From Pseudoflavonifractor sp. AF19-9AC (GTDB lineage Bacteria; Bacillota; Clostridia; Oscillospirales; Oscillospiraceae), in contig NZ_QUGI01000001.1 of assembly GCF_003478995.1 (NCBI RefSeq), positions 545,465 to 604,610 of the forward strand: a DNA stretch of 59,146 bases. The letters run 5' to 3'. A program made the translations under genes and the position numbers. Each line of letters opens with the position of its first letter. Position 1 is the first letter of the stretch. The notes below the pieces were generated by a model, which ran no database searches, was not told the DNA's origin, and was given only the letters and a program-made list of their open reading frames with translations. Below are positions 1 through 8,650 of the stretch, in pieces.

Positions 1-163
1 GGAAAATGCGCTCCGAAATGGCAGTTGTTTGCTTGGTCACGAGAGCGTTCCAAGGCGGAAGAGTATCCGGGAGGGGATGATCTTCCCCGCGAGATCAAAA
101 GGGGCGTATATCCATCTCTCATTCCGGACATTCTGAGCATATCTCAACAAGGAGGTGCTTTCC
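1..163. other. Unassigned left edge
   Basis: No gene can be supported here. One plus frame stays open from base 1 to a TAA at 184-186, about 61 codons, without a start in the window, and could be the tail of a gene lying to the left. Its sequence is not recognisable and it overlaps the next small gene, so it is not called. A short GGGGA/TCCCC hairpin lies near 74-90. Confidence 0.3.
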
Positions 164-322
164 ATGAAGCAGGAGAAGCAGTCTAAAAACCGAAAAGGCC
201 GGAGTCTGAAGGGCTCGTCTCCCATCGCCGGCCAAAACCGGACAGATCCCGAGACCAATGCACAAGATCCCATGGCGGATCCAGTGGAGATGCGTATGAA
301 ACGAGAAGGGCATGATATGTAA
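164..322 (+). CDS. Small hydrophilic hypothetical protein (52 aa)
   Basis: A 52-residue reading frame starts at an ATG placed 6-7 bases after a strong AAGGAGGTG ribosome site at about 149-157. The product is very polar, rich in Lys, Arg, Gln, Asp and Met, with no membrane segment and no cysteine, and it ends in HDM. No family is recognised; small basic spore-associated proteins look similar in composition but there is no diagnostic motif. The good ribosome site is the main reason for the call. It lies just upstream of a promoter at 371-399 and has no obvious operon partner. Confidence 0.5.
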   Translation: MKQEKQSKNRKGRSLKGSSPIAGQNRTDPETNAQDPMADPVEMRMKREGHDM

Positions 323-370
323 AAAATTGCGAAACCATTCACAAACTGTTCACGGTTTATTCTCGGTTTT

Positions 371-399
371 TTGAAACATTCGGCAAATAATGGTGTTAT
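371..399 (+). promoter_or_regulatory. Sigma-A-type promoter of the 406-720 RNA
   Basis: TTGAAA (371-376), a 17-base spacer and TGTTAT (394-399). Transcription would start near 405-407, and no credible coding start follows, which points to an RNA gene. Confidence 0.5.
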
Positions 400-405
400 C
401 CTATA

Positions 406-720
406 TGCGGAACACGGATCCAATGTTTTCCCCTTTGTTAGGCAAGCCAACAGGCTGCCTGGGCCGGTTTATCCGCGAAAAGCCGGTCCCATGGCGAACT
501 GATGCGAGTGTGCTCGGATCAGACAGCCGATCGTTTGGCGCCGATATGCGCCTCACTGCCGTCCTGCGGAATCGCCCCGGGACGGCAGACCAAAGGCATC
601 CGCTGCGGCGGTTTCCATATATAGAACCACACACCTCTTTTTTCGTATCACACGCTGGGAACCCGGCGGCGGAAAAGACAGATTTGCATGCCTGGAAAGG
701 GCGGCGAATCTGTCTTTTCT
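406..720 (+). ncRNA. Putative structured non-coding RNA
   Basis: A stretch of about 315 bases lies between a good promoter and an intrinsic terminator with no supported gene. It is full of inverted repeats: AGGCA(a)GCC/GGCTGCCT at 440-460, a TGGG-CCGG-TT stem at about 460-491 with one bulge, GGCGC/GCGCC at 537-551, TGCCGTCC/GGACGGCA at 557-586, CGCTGGG/CCCGGCG near 651-667, and the 12-bp terminator stem. It lacks the conserved parts of RNase P RNA, tmRNA and SRP RNA that I can recognise. A divergent 6S RNA is possible but not shown. Exact ends are inferred from the promoter and terminator. Confidence 0.4.
673..718 (+). terminator. Intrinsic terminator of the RNA gene
   Basis: A perfect 12-bp inverted repeat, AAAAGACAGATT (673-684) and AATCTGTCTTTT (707-718), has its T run inside the stem and can act on both strands. 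Confidence 0.6.
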
Positions 721-835
721 GCGTTTGCGCGGAAAGGAAAAGGGGGGCAAGAGCGGACAGAGACCGGGGAACAGCTAAAAAAAGAGGAGTTTTTTTAAAT
801 TTTTATAGGATTCCGGTAAGAATTGGCCTTTTTGC

Positions 836-864
836 TTGCAACAGGCCGTTTAGATTGCTATAAT
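836..864 (+). promoter_or_regulatory. carD promoter
   Basis: TTGCAA (836-841), a 17-base spacer and a perfect TATAAT (859-864) preceded by TG (extended -10). The start point near 871 leaves a leader of about 46 bases before the carD ATG. Confidence 0.75.
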
Positions 865-916
865 TAAGACAAGAATATTGGCAGGAAAAGGATGGTTGAC
901 GGACGGGAGGTTGGGG

Positions 917-1396
917 ATGTCATTTCAGATTGGTGATAAGGTAGTCCACCCGATGTACGGGGCCGGCGTTTTGGAAAGTGTTGTGCAGCGAAAGGTTGGC
1001 GGAGTGGTTCGGGACTATTACATCATGAAGCTCCCCGAACGATCTATGGTGGTGATGATCCCCACGGAGAACAGCGAGGCGATTGGGGTCCGCCCGGTCA
1101 TCGACTGTGAGCAGGCGGATCGGATCCTGGCCTCCATTCCCAACATCCAGGTGGAGATGACCTCCAACTGGAACCATCGCTACCGGGAGAATCTGGAGCG
1201 GCTGAAAAGCGGCGATCTGCTGGAGGTGGCCTGGGTGGTCAAGGGCCTTACCCAGCGGGAGACAAGCCGTGGGCTGTCCACTGGAGAGCGGAAGATGCTC
1301 CATTCTGCCCGTCAGATTCTGATTTCTGAGTTGGTGCTGTCCAAGAGTATCAGCTATGAGGGCGCCGAGCAGGCGCTGGATACCGCTTTGGCCTGA
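917..1396 (+). CDS. carD: CarD-like RNA polymerase-binding transcription regulator
   Basis: This 159-residue protein has the CarD/TRCF RNA-polymerase-interacting domain at residues 1-60, with the family signature FQIGDKVVHPMYGAGV at its start, followed by a mostly helical C-terminal half that in CarD proteins contacts promoter DNA. CarD proteins stabilise open complexes at promoters. I chose the ATG at 917 because GGGAGG lies six bases upstream and because the leftward extension would begin before or at the mapped start of transcription. It is followed by a terminator and then ispD-ispF, an order common in Clostridia. Confidence 0.9.
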   Translation: MSFQIGDKVVHPMYGAGVLESVVQRKVGGVVRDYYIMKLPERSMVVMIPTENSEAIGVRPVIDCEQADRILASIPNIQVEMTSNWNHRYRENLERLKSGDLLEVAWVVKGLTQRETSRGLSTGERKMLHSARQILISELVLSKSISYEGAEQALDTALA

Positions 1397-1414
1397 AGGC
1401 CGATTGGCGAAGAG

Positions 1415-1442
1415 AAAAAAAGAGCCGACAGGCTCTTTTTTT
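1415..1442 (+). terminator. carD terminator
   Basis: A7-GAGCC (1415-1426), a GACA loop and GGCTC-T7 (1431-1442). The A and T runs make it usable in both directions. Confidence 0.8.
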
Positions 1443-1458
1443 ACAGGGAGGATGGAAG

Positions 1459-2199
1459 ATGGAAGGACTGTTGTCGCGCTGGCAGCGGAACCGGCGGGAG
1501 CGGAATCCCCTCTGCTCTGTGGTTGTGGTGGCTGCGGGCTCGGCCCGGCGGATGGAGGGAATTGATAAGATTCTGACGCCGCTGGGAGAGCTCCCCGTGC
1601 TGGTCCACACCCTGGGGGTGTTTCAGGACTGCCCCAGAGTGGCGGAAATTGTGGTGGTCACCCGGGAGGATCTGCTGGTGGAGATCGGCCGACTGTGCCG
1701 GGAGTACGGCATGGATAAGGTAACCAAGGTGATTGTGGGGGGCGCAGAGCGGATTCATTCCGTCCGGGCCGGGCTGAGAGAGGTGCGGCCGGACGCGGAG
1801 CTCATTGCCATCCACGACGGGGCCCGGCCTCTGGTAACGGGAGAGCTTGTGCTGGAGACCATTGCCCGGGCGGGGGAGACCGGTGCGGCGGCTCCGGCCA
1901 TCCCCATTACCGATACCATCAAGCGGGCGGAGGGAGACCTGGCGGTGGAGACGGTGGACCGCACAGACCTGCGGGCCGTCCAGACGCCCCAGATTTTCCA
2001 GGCCGACCTCATCCGGGCGGCTGTTCAAAAGGCTCTGGAGGACGGCGAGGTGCTCACCGACGACTGCGGGGCAGTGGAGCGGCTGGGCATGAAGGTTTCG
2101 CTCACCCGGGGCAGCCGGGAGAACATTAAGATTACCACGCCCTTTGATTTGCTCCTGGGAGAGGCCATCCTGGAGCAGCGGGCAGGAGGTGTGTTGTGA
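1459..2199 (+). CDS. ispD: 2-C-methyl-D-erythritol 4-phosphate cytidylyltransferase
   Basis: Third enzyme of the MEP isoprenoid pathway; it joins CTP and methylerythritol phosphate to give CDP-methylerythritol in the cytoplasm. The 246-residue protein shows the nucleotide-binding loop AAGSARRM at residues 25-32 with the following Lys38, the IHDGARPL segment near 118-125 and TDTIK near 150. An arginine-rich tail of about 20 residues precedes the usual start, so a later start is conceivable, but GGGAGG at 1446-1451 serves the ATG at 1459. Its stop overlaps the start of ispF by one base, so the two are translationally coupled. Confidence 0.93.
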   Translation: MEGLLSRWQRNRRERNPLCSVVVVAAGSARRMEGIDKILTPLGELPVLVHTLGVFQDCPRVAEIVVVTREDLLVEIGRLCREYGMDKVTKVIVGGAERIHSVRAGLREVRPDAELIAIHDGARPLVTGELVLETIARAGETGAAAPAIPITDTIKRAEGDLAVETVDRTDLRAVQTPQIFQADLIRAAVQKALEDGEVLTDDCGAVERLGMKVSLTRGSRENIKITTPFDLLLGEAILEQRAGGVL

Positions 2200-2681
2200 T
2201 GCGGATTGGACACGGATACGATGTACATAAACTGGTTCCTGAACGGCCTTTGATTCTGGGCGGCGTGGAGATCCCATATGAGAAAGGCCTGCTGGGCCAC
2301 TCGGACGCCGATGTGCTGACCCATGCGGTAATGGACGCCCTGCTGGGGGCGGCTGCCCTGGGGGATATCGGCCGTCATTTTCCGGACAGCGATCCCTCTT
2401 ACAGCGGAGCGGACAGCCTGAAACTGCTGGACCATGTGATGGTGCTGCTGCGGGAGAACGGCTGGAAGGTGGGCAACGTGGACGCCACCATTCTGGCCCA
2501 GCGCCCCAAGCTGGCCTCCTATATCCCTCAGATGCGGGACAATCTGGCGGTCCGCATGGGCGTGGAGCCGGAGCGGGTGAACGTGAAGGCCACCACCGAG
2601 GAGGGCCTTGGTTTCACCGGCGCGGGGGAGGGCATTGCCGCCCATGCGGTGTGCCTTCTGGAACCGCGTGCGGACGTATAA
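2199..2681 (+). CDS. ispF: 2-C-methyl-D-erythritol 2,4-cyclodiphosphate synthase
   Basis: Fifth MEP-pathway enzyme; a trimeric zinc enzyme that cyclises the phosphorylated CDP-methylerythritol made after IspD. The 160-residue protein starts [10 protein letters not shown] and carries the expected metal ligands Asp8, His10 and His42, plus the [10 protein letters not shown] segment near 131-141. The start is the ATG in TGATG at the ispD stop; AGGAGGT (2184-2190) is eight bases upstream. An in-frame GTG three bases earlier is less likely. IspE is not in the window. Confidence 0.95.
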   Translation: MRIGHGYDVHKLVPERPLILGGVEIPYEKGLLGHSDADVLTHAVMDALLGAAALGDIGRHFPDSDPSYSGADSLKLLDHVMVLLRENGWKVGNVDATILAQRPKLASYIPQMRDNLAVRMGVEPERVNVKATTEEGLGFTGAGEGIAAHAVCLLEPRADV

Positions 2682-2691
2682 ATAATATCAA

Positions 2692-2735
2692 AAAGAAAAA
2701 GGGCTCCGGTGAATCATCACCGGGGCCCTTCTTTT
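2692..2735. terminator. Bidirectional terminator between ispF and NUDIX gene
   Basis: GGGC(T)CCGGTG, a six-base loop and CACCGG(G)GCCC at 2701-2728, flanked by an A run on the left and T-rich bases on the right; serves the convergent genes. Confidence 0.75.
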
Positions 2736-2739
2736 GTAA

Positions 2740-3357
2740 TTATTCCACCAGCGTCTTCCAGTTGGGATCGTCCTTGGCCTGAAAGCACATGCGGATCTGT
2801 TCCTCCGTAGACTTGTCACGGCAAAGGGGGGGAAGCTCGTCCAGGGAGAAGTAGCCGCTGGCCGTGGTTTCAATGTTGGGCGCAAAGGAGCCGCCCAAAA
2901 CAGTGCAAAGGAAAAACACCTTACAGATTCCATAGGCGTAGGGCGGCAGGTTGTGCTTGTTCCGATCCTGGAGAGCAATGACCCGGTCGATGGCCACCTC
3001 CAGACCTGCCTCCTCCCGGACCTCCTTGACAGCATTTTCTCCCACGGAGAGGTTCACATCCGCCCATCCGCCGGGCAGGGACCAAAGGCCGTTGTTTTCC
3101 TGCACCAGAAGGATTTTGTCCCCCTGGAAAATGGCGGCCCGGGTGTCCAGCTTGGGGGTCTGGTAGCCGGTCTCACAGCAGAAAAGCTCGGTCACCTTTT
3201 CCAGAGATACGTCGGAAATCTGACTGACCATTTCCGCCGCGATTTCCCGGATGCGGGTAAAGCGCTCAATGTCATAGATATCCTTGCCGTAAAACAGTCC
3301 GGCCTGGGCCAGACTCTGCAGCTCCACGGCCCAATCCAGCAGCTGGCTGCGCTCCAT
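2740..3357 (-). CDS. NUDIX hydrolase with N-terminal NUDIX-associated domain
   Basis: A 205-residue cytoplasmic hydrolase, probably acting on nucleoside diphosphates linked to another group, such as ADP-ribose. The first 65 residues form the helical N-terminal domain common to this subgroup, and the NUDIX box follows in the middle (GGWADVNLSVGENAVKEV then REEAGL), with the REEAG metal-binding core intact and a shorter spacing typical of the subgroup. The start was set at 3357 because GGAGG lies eight bases upstream on the minus strand and homologues begin near this Met; upstream in-frame codons run through the promoter. Substrate cannot be told from sequence. Confidence 0.8.
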   Translation of the reverse strand: MERSQLLDWAVELQSLAQAGLFYGKDIYDIERFTRIREIAAEMVSQISDVSLEKVTELFCCETGYQTPKLDTRAAIFQGDKILLVQENNGLWSLPGGWADVNLSVGENAVKEVREEAGLEVAIDRVIALQDRNKHNLPPYAYGICKVFFLCTVLGGSFAPNIETTASGYFSLDELPPLCRDKSTEEQIRMCFQAKDDPNWKTLVE

Positions 3358-3393
3358 TGTCCTGCCTCCATTCCCTGTTGTCCGAATAAGACC

Positions 3394-3423
3394 ATTATAG
3401 ACCGGCCTGAGGCCGGGGCGCAA
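3394..3423 (-). promoter_or_regulatory. Promoter of the NUDIX gene
   Basis: On the minus strand: TTGCGC (3418-3423), an 18-base spacer and TATAAT (3394-3399). A small GGCC hairpin sits inside the spacer. Confidence 0.5.
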
Positions 3424-3536
3424 GGGGGGCAGAGCAGGAAAGTACGGCATACAATGAATCAGGGAGAGAATCCCAGGTCTGGCCGCCGGTGTTTGTCTGC
3501 CGGAGGCCGGTCTGTTCTGGGGGAAAGGAACGTATT

Positions 3537-3792
3537 ATGCTCTATTACTTGATTGTATGCCGCTCTCTCACCTATGCCCAGCGGACTGCTGCAGCGTTGG
3601 AGCGGGCGGGCATTACCACTCGCATCCTGCGCTCACCCAAGAGCATCGCCGGGGAAGGGTGCAGCCACAGTGTGAAAATTTCCCAGCGCAACCTGCCCCC
3701 ATGCCCTGCAGGTCTTAGAGCGGGTCCAGCTGCAGCCCAAGCGCATCTTCATTACCGCAGGGGACGGAAGCTACCAGGAGGTGGAGCTGTGA
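3537..3792 (+). pseudogene. DUF3343 small protein, frameshifted at a C run
   Basis: The frame starting MLYYLIVCRSLTYAQR matches the DUF3343 family of small cysteine-containing proteins (about 80 residues). It is intact to about residue 54, then loses the family pattern at CCCCC (3696-3700). Dropping one C restores the rest (HALQVLERV, then a C-terminal QEVEL) up to a TGA at 3790-3792, giving 84 residues. As written, the reading frame instead runs on into the next gene. The cause may be a sequencing error, a true mutation, or phase variation at the C run. Family members often sit next to cysteine-desulfurase-like and selenium-related genes; their role is not established. Confidence 0.7.
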
Positions 3793-4913
3793 TCTATCTG
3801 GACAGTGCCGCCACGACCCTCCAAAAGCCGCCGGAGGTGGCCCGGGCAGTTGCCAGGGCGGTCAACCATATGGCCAGCCCGGGGCGGGGAGGCCATCGTC
3901 CGGCCATGCTGGCTGCCCGGACGGCCTATGCCTGCCGGGAGGAGGCGGCCCAGCTCTTTCATGTACCGTCACCGGAGCAGGTGGTCTTTACCTTCAACGC
4001 CACCCACGGACTGAATCTGGCCATTCATTCCTTGGTGAAGCCGGGCATGCGGGTGCTGATTTCCGGTTATGAGCACAACGCAGTCACCCGGCCCCTCTAT
4101 GCCATTCCGAACGTGGAGATCCAGGTGGCAGATGGTCCGCTGTTTCAGCCCAAAGAGATGCTCTGGCGCATGCAGAAGATCCTGGATGAGGGACGTACGG
4201 ACGTGGTGGTCTGCACCCATGTGTCCAATGTGTTTGGCTATGTGCTGCCCATTCATACCATCGCAGCGCTGTGTCGGGACCGGCAGGTGCCCCTCATTGT
4301 GGACGCTTCTCAGTCTGCCGGCTGTCTCCAGGTGGATTTTCAGGCCTTGGGCGCGGCCTTTGTGGCTATGCCCGGGCACAAGGGGCTCTATGGCCCACAG
4401 GGAACGGGGCTTCTGCTGTGCGGACAGCCGGGAGAGGCTCTCATGCAGGGGGGGACGGGCAGCGAGTCCATCCGCCAGACCATGCCCGACTTTCTGCCCG
4501 ACCACTTGGAGGCCGGCACCCATAACATCGCGGGGCTGGCCGGACTTCTGGAAGGACTGCGGTATGTGCGGAGAGTGGGAACTGCATCCATTGCCGCACG
4601 GGAGCGCCGGCTCATCCGACAGCTGGGAGCTCAGCTGAAACGGCTGCCCGGCCTGGAGGTCTGGCTGGCGGAAAACCCGGAGGACCAGAGCGGTGTGCTG
4701 TCCTTTCGGGCAGCCGGGGTGGACTGTGAGGAGCTGGGGGAGCGGCTGGGGGACCGGGGAATCGCCCTCCGGGCCGGACTTCACTGTGCTCCGCTGGCCC
4801 ATCAAACGGCGGGCACGCTGGAGACGGGGACGGTCCGGGCCAGCGTCTCTGCCTTTAATACGGAGCGGGAAATCCAGCAGACCGCTCTGGTTATGGGCCA
4901 CCTGCTTGGCTGA
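3789..4913 (+). CDS. Cysteine desulfurase-like PLP-dependent aminotransferase class V
   Basis: A 374-residue PLP enzyme of the NifS/CsdA-like group often annotated as a cysteine desulfurase family protein. It begins VIYLDSAATTLQKP, has the PLP-binding lysine in PGHKGLYG (Lys198) and a candidate catalytic cysteine in GLHCAPL (Cys333), so removal of sulfur or selenium from cysteine is likely. The GTG start at 3789 overlaps the DUF3343 stop and follows AGGAG with nine bases between. The two genes therefore form one unit. No scaffold or thiolation partner is adjacent, so the acceptor is unknown. Confidence 0.85.
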   Translation: MIYLDSAATTLQKPPEVARAVARAVNHMASPGRGGHRPAMLAARTAYACREEAAQLFHVPSPEQVVFTFNATHGLNLAIHSLVKPGMRVLISGYEHNAVTRPLYAIPNVEIQVADGPLFQPKEMLWRMQKILDEGRTDVVVCTHVSNVFGYVLPIHTIAALCRDRQVPLIVDASQSAGCLQVDFQALGAAFVAMPGHKGLYGPQGTGLLLCGQPGEALMQGGTGSESIRQTMPDFLPDHLEAGTHNIAGLAGLLEGLRYVRRVGTASIAARERRLIRQLGAQLKRLPGLEVWLAENPEDQSGVLSFRAAGVDCEELGERLGDRGIALRAGLHCAPLAHQTAGTLETGTVRASVSAFNTEREIQQTALVMGHLLG

Positions 4914-4968
4914 GGCGGGCCCGATAGCCCGGAAACAGCAGGCCGGGCAAGAAAAACATGGCGCTCTG

Positions 4969-5028
4969 AAGTGCCGCGGCACGCAGCGAGTCGGGAGACT
5001 GGCTGTGAGCCGCGGTACTTTATTTTTG
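4969..5028 (+). terminator. Terminator after the cysteine desulfurase-like gene
   Basis: AAGTGCCGCGGC (4969-4980) pairs with GCCGCGGTACTT (5009-5020) with one G-T pair, extended inside by CAGC/GCTG and AGTC/GACT, then TATTTTT. Confidence 0.75.
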
Positions 5029-5115
5029 GGGTGACGGAGAGAAAGATTCTGCCGTCCGGCACAAATTTCCGGCGAAAAATTCATGAAATTTTCATAAGCA
5101 GGGAGGCCTTTCGTG

Positions 5116-5144
5116 TTGCCATCCCGGCTGGAATATCGTATAAT
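5116..5144 (+). promoter_or_regulatory. cdaA-ybbR promoter
   Basis: TTGCCA (5116-5121), 17-base spacer, TATAAT (5139-5144). Confidence 0.75.
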
Positions 5145-5206
5145 AACAAAATAGGAAAATTGTGTCCAGGGATTTTCCTGGATGTCTGGAGAAGGGAGTG
5201 GTCTTC

Positions 5207-6088
5207 TTGCTGGAAGCGGTTCAGACTTTTTTGCAAATGTCGCTGCCGTTAAGCTTGAGGCTGTCCGACCTGCTGGATATTGCCATCCTTTCCTTTGTAA
5301 TATACAAGATTCTGTGGATCCTGCGGAAGACCAGCTCCGGGCGGGTGCTGTGGGGCATTCTGATTCTCATGTTTGCCATGGCCCTGTTCTCCAAGATGGA
5401 GCTGATTGCCACCAGCTTCCTGCTGGGAAAGCTGGTGGAGTGGGGCGTTGTGGTCCTTGTGGTCCTGTTCCAGCCGGAGATCCGGCGGTTTTTGGAACGG
5501 GTGGGCAGCAGCCGTCTCGGCGTGGTGTTTGCTTCCAATAAATCGTCCCCCATGGATCTGGAATTTGCCATTGCCCAGACCACGGCGGCCTATGCGGATA
5601 TGTCCCGGGACAAGGTAGGGGCACTGATGGTATTTGAGCGGCAGAACCTGCTGGACGATGTGATCAAGACCGGAACGGCCTTGGACTGCGCGGTATCCAG
5701 TGAGCTTTTGAAGAATATTTTTTGGAATAAGGCGCCCCTGCACGACGGCGCGGTCATTGTCCGCGACGGAAGAATCGTGGGGGCGGGCTGTATGCTGCCC
5801 TTGTCCAGCAACGTGAATCTCAGCCGGGATCTGGGTATGCGCCATCGGGCGGGCATCGGTATGAGCGAGCACTCCGACGCGGTGGTGGTCATCGTCTCCG
5901 AGGAGACCGGATCCATCTCTGCCGCCGTGGGCGGCATGCTCAAGCGGCACCTGGCCCCGGAGACCCTGGAGCGCCTTCTGCGCAACGAGCTTTTGAACGA
6001 TGATACTCGGGAGGAAAAGAAAGGAACTCAGATCCCCCTGCTGAACCAGATCCTGGGCTGGAACAAGAAGGAGGGCGACCGGTCATGA
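5207..6088 (+). CDS. cdaA: Diadenylate cyclase, c-di-AMP synthase
   Basis: Membrane-bound enzyme making cyclic di-AMP from two ATP. The 293-residue product has three hydrophobic segments in its first 95 residues and then the DAC domain, with the catalytic DGA at residues 180-182 (LHDGAVI) and RHR at 212-214. I prefer the TTG at 5207 because AAGGGAG at 5192-5198 is eight bases upstream; other in-frame codons further left lack a ribosome site. It overlaps ybbR by four bases. In Bacillus this operon also carries glmM, but here glmM is about 36 kb away. Confidence 0.9.
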   Translation: MLEAVQTFLQMSLPLSLRLSDLLDIAILSFVIYKILWILRKTSSGRVLWGILILMFAMALFSKMELIATSFLLGKLVEWGVVVLVVLFQPEIRRFLERVGSSRLGVVFASNKSSPMDLEFAIAQTTAAYADMSRDKVGALMVFERQNLLDDVIKTGTALDCAVSSELLKNIFWNKAPLHDGAVIVRDGRIVGAGCMLPLSSNVNLSRDLGMRHRAGIGMSEHSDAVVVIVSEETGSISAAVGGMLKRHLAPETLERLLRNELLNDDTREEKKGTQIPLLNQILGWNKKEGDRS

Positions 6089-7326
6089 TGAATCGTCTTC
6101 GGGAGAGCCGGTGGGCCTATATTCTGCTGTCTATCCTGCTCGCCTTTGTATTTTGGTACTATGTACGGGCCGAGCTGGACCCGTCACAGCCCACCTGGTT
6201 CCGCGAGGTAGAGGTGGAAGTGATCAATGGAAACGTGCTCACCCGACAGGGCCTCACGGTATCTGATCTGTCTGTGGACACGGTGAACCTCTATATTGAA
6301 GCCCCCGCCAGCATACGGGAAGCACTGATTCGAAGCCGTACGGAGCTCAAAGTCACGGTGGATGTTTCCCGCTGTGTGGAGGGAGAGAACAAACTTTCCT
6401 ATGACATCGTTTGGCCGGAAAACGTCAACGTGGAGAACAACAACAATGTTGTGGTGCGGGAGCGCACCCCGGATGTGATTACGGTGACGGTGGATAAGCT
6501 GTACACCCAGACCTTTGATGTGGAATTCCAGCTGAAAGGCTCCGTGGCCAAGGGCTACCAGGCCGGAACGGCTGTGCTCAGCCCCGAGTCTGTGGTGGTC
6601 AGCGGTTCCGCTGAGCAGGTGAGCCAGGTGGCCAAGGTTGTGGCGATTCTGGAAGAGGAAGATCTGGACGAGCGCTTTGCCGGGGATCTGCCTCTGACCC
6701 TGCTGGACGCGAACGGCAACGAACTGACCGATCTGGAGGTCACTCTGGACACTGAGTCGGTCTATGTGGTACTGCCGGTAGTTGTTGTAAAGGAAGTTCC
6801 GTTGACAGTCAATATCATTCCCGGCGGCGGTGCCACGGAGGATGACGTCAAGATTGATATCGAGCCGGATACCATTACGGTGTCCGGAGCAGAGGAGGAT
6901 CTGGCAAACCTGACCGAGATCTCCCTGGGCAGCATCGACCTGTCCAAGGTGTTAGGCACCACCAGCATCCCCATGAGCATCGCCCTGGATCCCAGTCTGG
7001 AAAATGTCAGCGGCATTACCTCGGCTGTGGTCACGGTCACGGTGGAGGGGCTGGCCACCCGAAGCATCGATGTGGATAACATCACGCCCTCCTCGGACAT
7101 CCCCAGCGGTTACACGGTGAACTTCGCCACCCAGGTGAAGACGGTGACCGTTCGGGGCAAGCAGGAGGCGGTAGATGCGCTGGATGCCAGCCAGATCCGC
7201 ATTGTGGCCGATCTCTCCAACATCGCCTCGGTGGGCACCTATCCGGTACCGGTGAAGGTGTATGTGGATGCCGATGGTGTGGGCGTGGTAGGCGAATACA
7301 GCATTGTAGTCAATGTAAGCAGATAG
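6085..7326 (+). CDS. ybbR: YbbR/CdaR family regulator of diadenylate cyclase
   Basis: A 413-residue protein anchored by one N-terminal hydrophobic segment (about residues 10-27) and otherwise exported, made of four beta-rich YbbR repeats such as the one around residues 130-220. In Firmicutes this protein binds and modulates CdaA at the membrane. The ATGA overlap with cdaA supports co-translation; GGAGGG lies nine bases before the first of two adjacent ATGs. Val/Thr-rich repeats are full length, and no truncation is seen. Confidence 0.88.
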   Translation: MMNRLRESRWAYILLSILLAFVFWYYVRAELDPSQPTWFREVEVEVINGNVLTRQGLTVSDLSVDTVNLYIEAPASIREALIRSRTELKVTVDVSRCVEGENKLSYDIVWPENVNVENNNNVVVRERTPDVITVTVDKLYTQTFDVEFQLKGSVAKGYQAGTAVLSPESVVVSGSAEQVSQVAKVVAILEEEDLDERFAGDLPLTLLDANGNELTDLEVTLDTESVYVVLPVVVVKEVPLTVNIIPGGGATEDDVKIDIEPDTITVSGAEEDLANLTEISLGSIDLSKVLGTTSIPMSIALDPSLENVSGITSAVVTVTVEGLATRSIDVDNITPSSDIPSGYTVNFATQVKTVTVRGKQEAVDALDASQIRIVADLSNIASVGTYPVPVKVYVDADGVGVVGEYSIVVNVSR

Positions 7327-7350
7327 TTTGCTGGGAGGCAGCAGAAAATC

Positions 7351-7773
7351 ATGGTTCAAAACGCAATCGTAAAACGAATCGTCCAGCCCGGTGTGGCAGA
7401 GGTGTCTCTGCTCCGGCAGATGGAGTGCGGGCTGCACTGCGACGGGGCCTGCGCCGGCTGCAGTCAGAAGCCCAAGGAGGAGATTCTGGCTCTGGCCAGC
7501 AACTCCATCGGGGCTCAGCCGGGGGACCACGTGGAGGTGGAACCCACCTCCCGGCACAACATCGGCATCTCTGTGGTGGCCTTTGGGGTGCCCTGTGTGG
7601 GTCTGGGCATGGGCTATGTATTGGGACAGTCCCTGCTGGGGCTGGGGGAGGGAATGGCCCTTCTCACGGCGGTGGCAGGGCTGGCCGTAGGCTGTCTGCC
7701 CGCCATTCTGATGAACCGCGCCATGGTCCGCAGCGCGGCACCGGAATTCTCCATTTTAAAGTTCCTGCGCTGA
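7351..7773 (+). CDS. RseC/MucC-like membrane protein
   Basis: A 140-residue protein with the RseC/MucC layout: a cytoplasmic N-terminal part with four cysteines (Cys26, Cys30, Cys34, Cys37), then two membrane segments near residues 72-90 and 98-117. In proteobacteria relatives modulate sigma-E or act in SoxR reduction and Rnf-linked electron transfer; neither rnf nor sigma-E genes are in this window, so the role is open. The cysteine cluster could hold metal or an Fe-S cluster. It sits 24 bases after ybbR and 10 bases before the DUF5685 gene, probably in one transcript. Confidence 0.75.
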   Translation: MVQNAIVKRIVQPGVAEVSLLRQMECGLHCDGACAGCSQKPKEEILALASNSIGAQPGDHVEVEPTSRHNIGISVVAFGVPCVGLGMGYVLGQSLLGLGEGMALLTAVAGLAVGCLPAILMNRAMVRSAAPEFSILKFLR

Positions 7774-7783
7774 GGAGATACCG

Positions 7784-8650
7784 GTGTTTGGCTATGTGCG
7801 GCCCCTGCGCCCGGAGCTGAAGTGCCGGGACTTCGACCTGTACCGGGCCACCTACTGCGGCCTGTGCCGAAGCCTTCGCAGGCGGTACGGCCTGGTGGCC
7901 CCCATGCTGCTCAACTTTGATTTCACCTTTCTGGCCCTGCTCCTGTGGGAGCCGGAGACCTCCTTTACTCCCTGCCGTGGCCGGTGCCATGCCAATCCGC
8001 TGGTAAGGAAGCCCATGTGCCCCAACGCTCCGGCGCTGGAGATGGCGGCGGATGCCACCATCCTGCTGACCTGGTGGAAGGTAAAGGATTCGGTGGCGGA
8101 TGAGGGCTTTTGGCGGGGGATCCCTGCCCGGCTGTTGGAGGCGGTTTTGTACCCCGCCTATCGTAAGGCGGCACGTCTGCGCCCGGACTTTGACCGGACC
8201 ACCCGCACTTGTCTGGAGGAGCTTTCCGCCTTGGAACGAGAGGGCTGTCCCTCCATTGACCGCACGGCGGACACCTTTGCCCGGATCCTTCAGGCGGCAG
8301 CGCCGGAGGAGGGAGAGCAGGGGCGGATTCTGCAGCAGCTTCTCTACCACCTGGGACGGTGGATCTACCTCATAGATGCCAGGGACGACCTGGCGGAGGA
8401 CCGGCAGGCGAAGCGGTATAACCCCCTTGCGCTGCGCTACGGACCGGAGGGAGATGACGAAGCCCTGAAGCGTACCCTGGACCACTCTCTGGAGCTGATG
8501 GGTGCGGCCTTTCAGCTGGGCGAGTTTGGGTGCCGGGCACCGCTTCTGGAAAATATTGTGTACCTGGGCCTTCCGCTGGTGCAGCGGGTCGTTTTTGACG
8601 GCAGCTGGGCTCAGATCAAAAAACAAAAGATATGGAGTAAGCAAGAATGA
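7784..8650 (+). CDS. DUF5685 family protein
   Basis: A 288-residue protein starting [21 protein letters not shown], a pattern I associate with the DUF5685 family of Clostridia. Cysteines are clustered near the start (CGLC near 25-28) and near residues 65-85 (CRGRCH and CP), which suggests metal binding; the rest is helical. Function is unknown. The GTG start at 7784 follows GAGGAGA. It overlaps the following J-domain gene by four bases, and this DUF5685/J-domain pairing suggests a shared job, perhaps a specialised chaperone system (inference). Confidence 0.7.
   Translation: MFGYVRPLRPELKCRDFDLYRATYCGLCRSLRRRYGLVAPMLLNFDFTFLALLLWEPETSFTPCRGRCHANPLVRKPMCPNAPALEMAADATILLTWWKVKDSVADEGFWRGIPARLLEAVLYPAYRKAARLRPDFDRTTRTCLEELSALEREGCPSIDRTADTFARILQAAAPEEGEQGRILQQLLYHLGRWIYLIDARDDLAEDRQAKRYNPLALRYGPEGDDEALKRTLDHSLELMGAAFQLGEFGCRAPLLENIVYLGLPLVQRVVFDGSWAQIKKQKIWSKQE

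Noticed and set aside
37..450. A minus-strand frame of 137 codons
   Set aside because: No ribosome site and no recognisable domain; it overlaps the better-supported small gene at 164-322 and the promoter at 371.
406..720. RNase P, tmRNA or SRP RNA
   Set aside because: None of their conserved cores (for example GAGGAAAGTC or the SRP GGAAGGAAGCA-type loop) is present.
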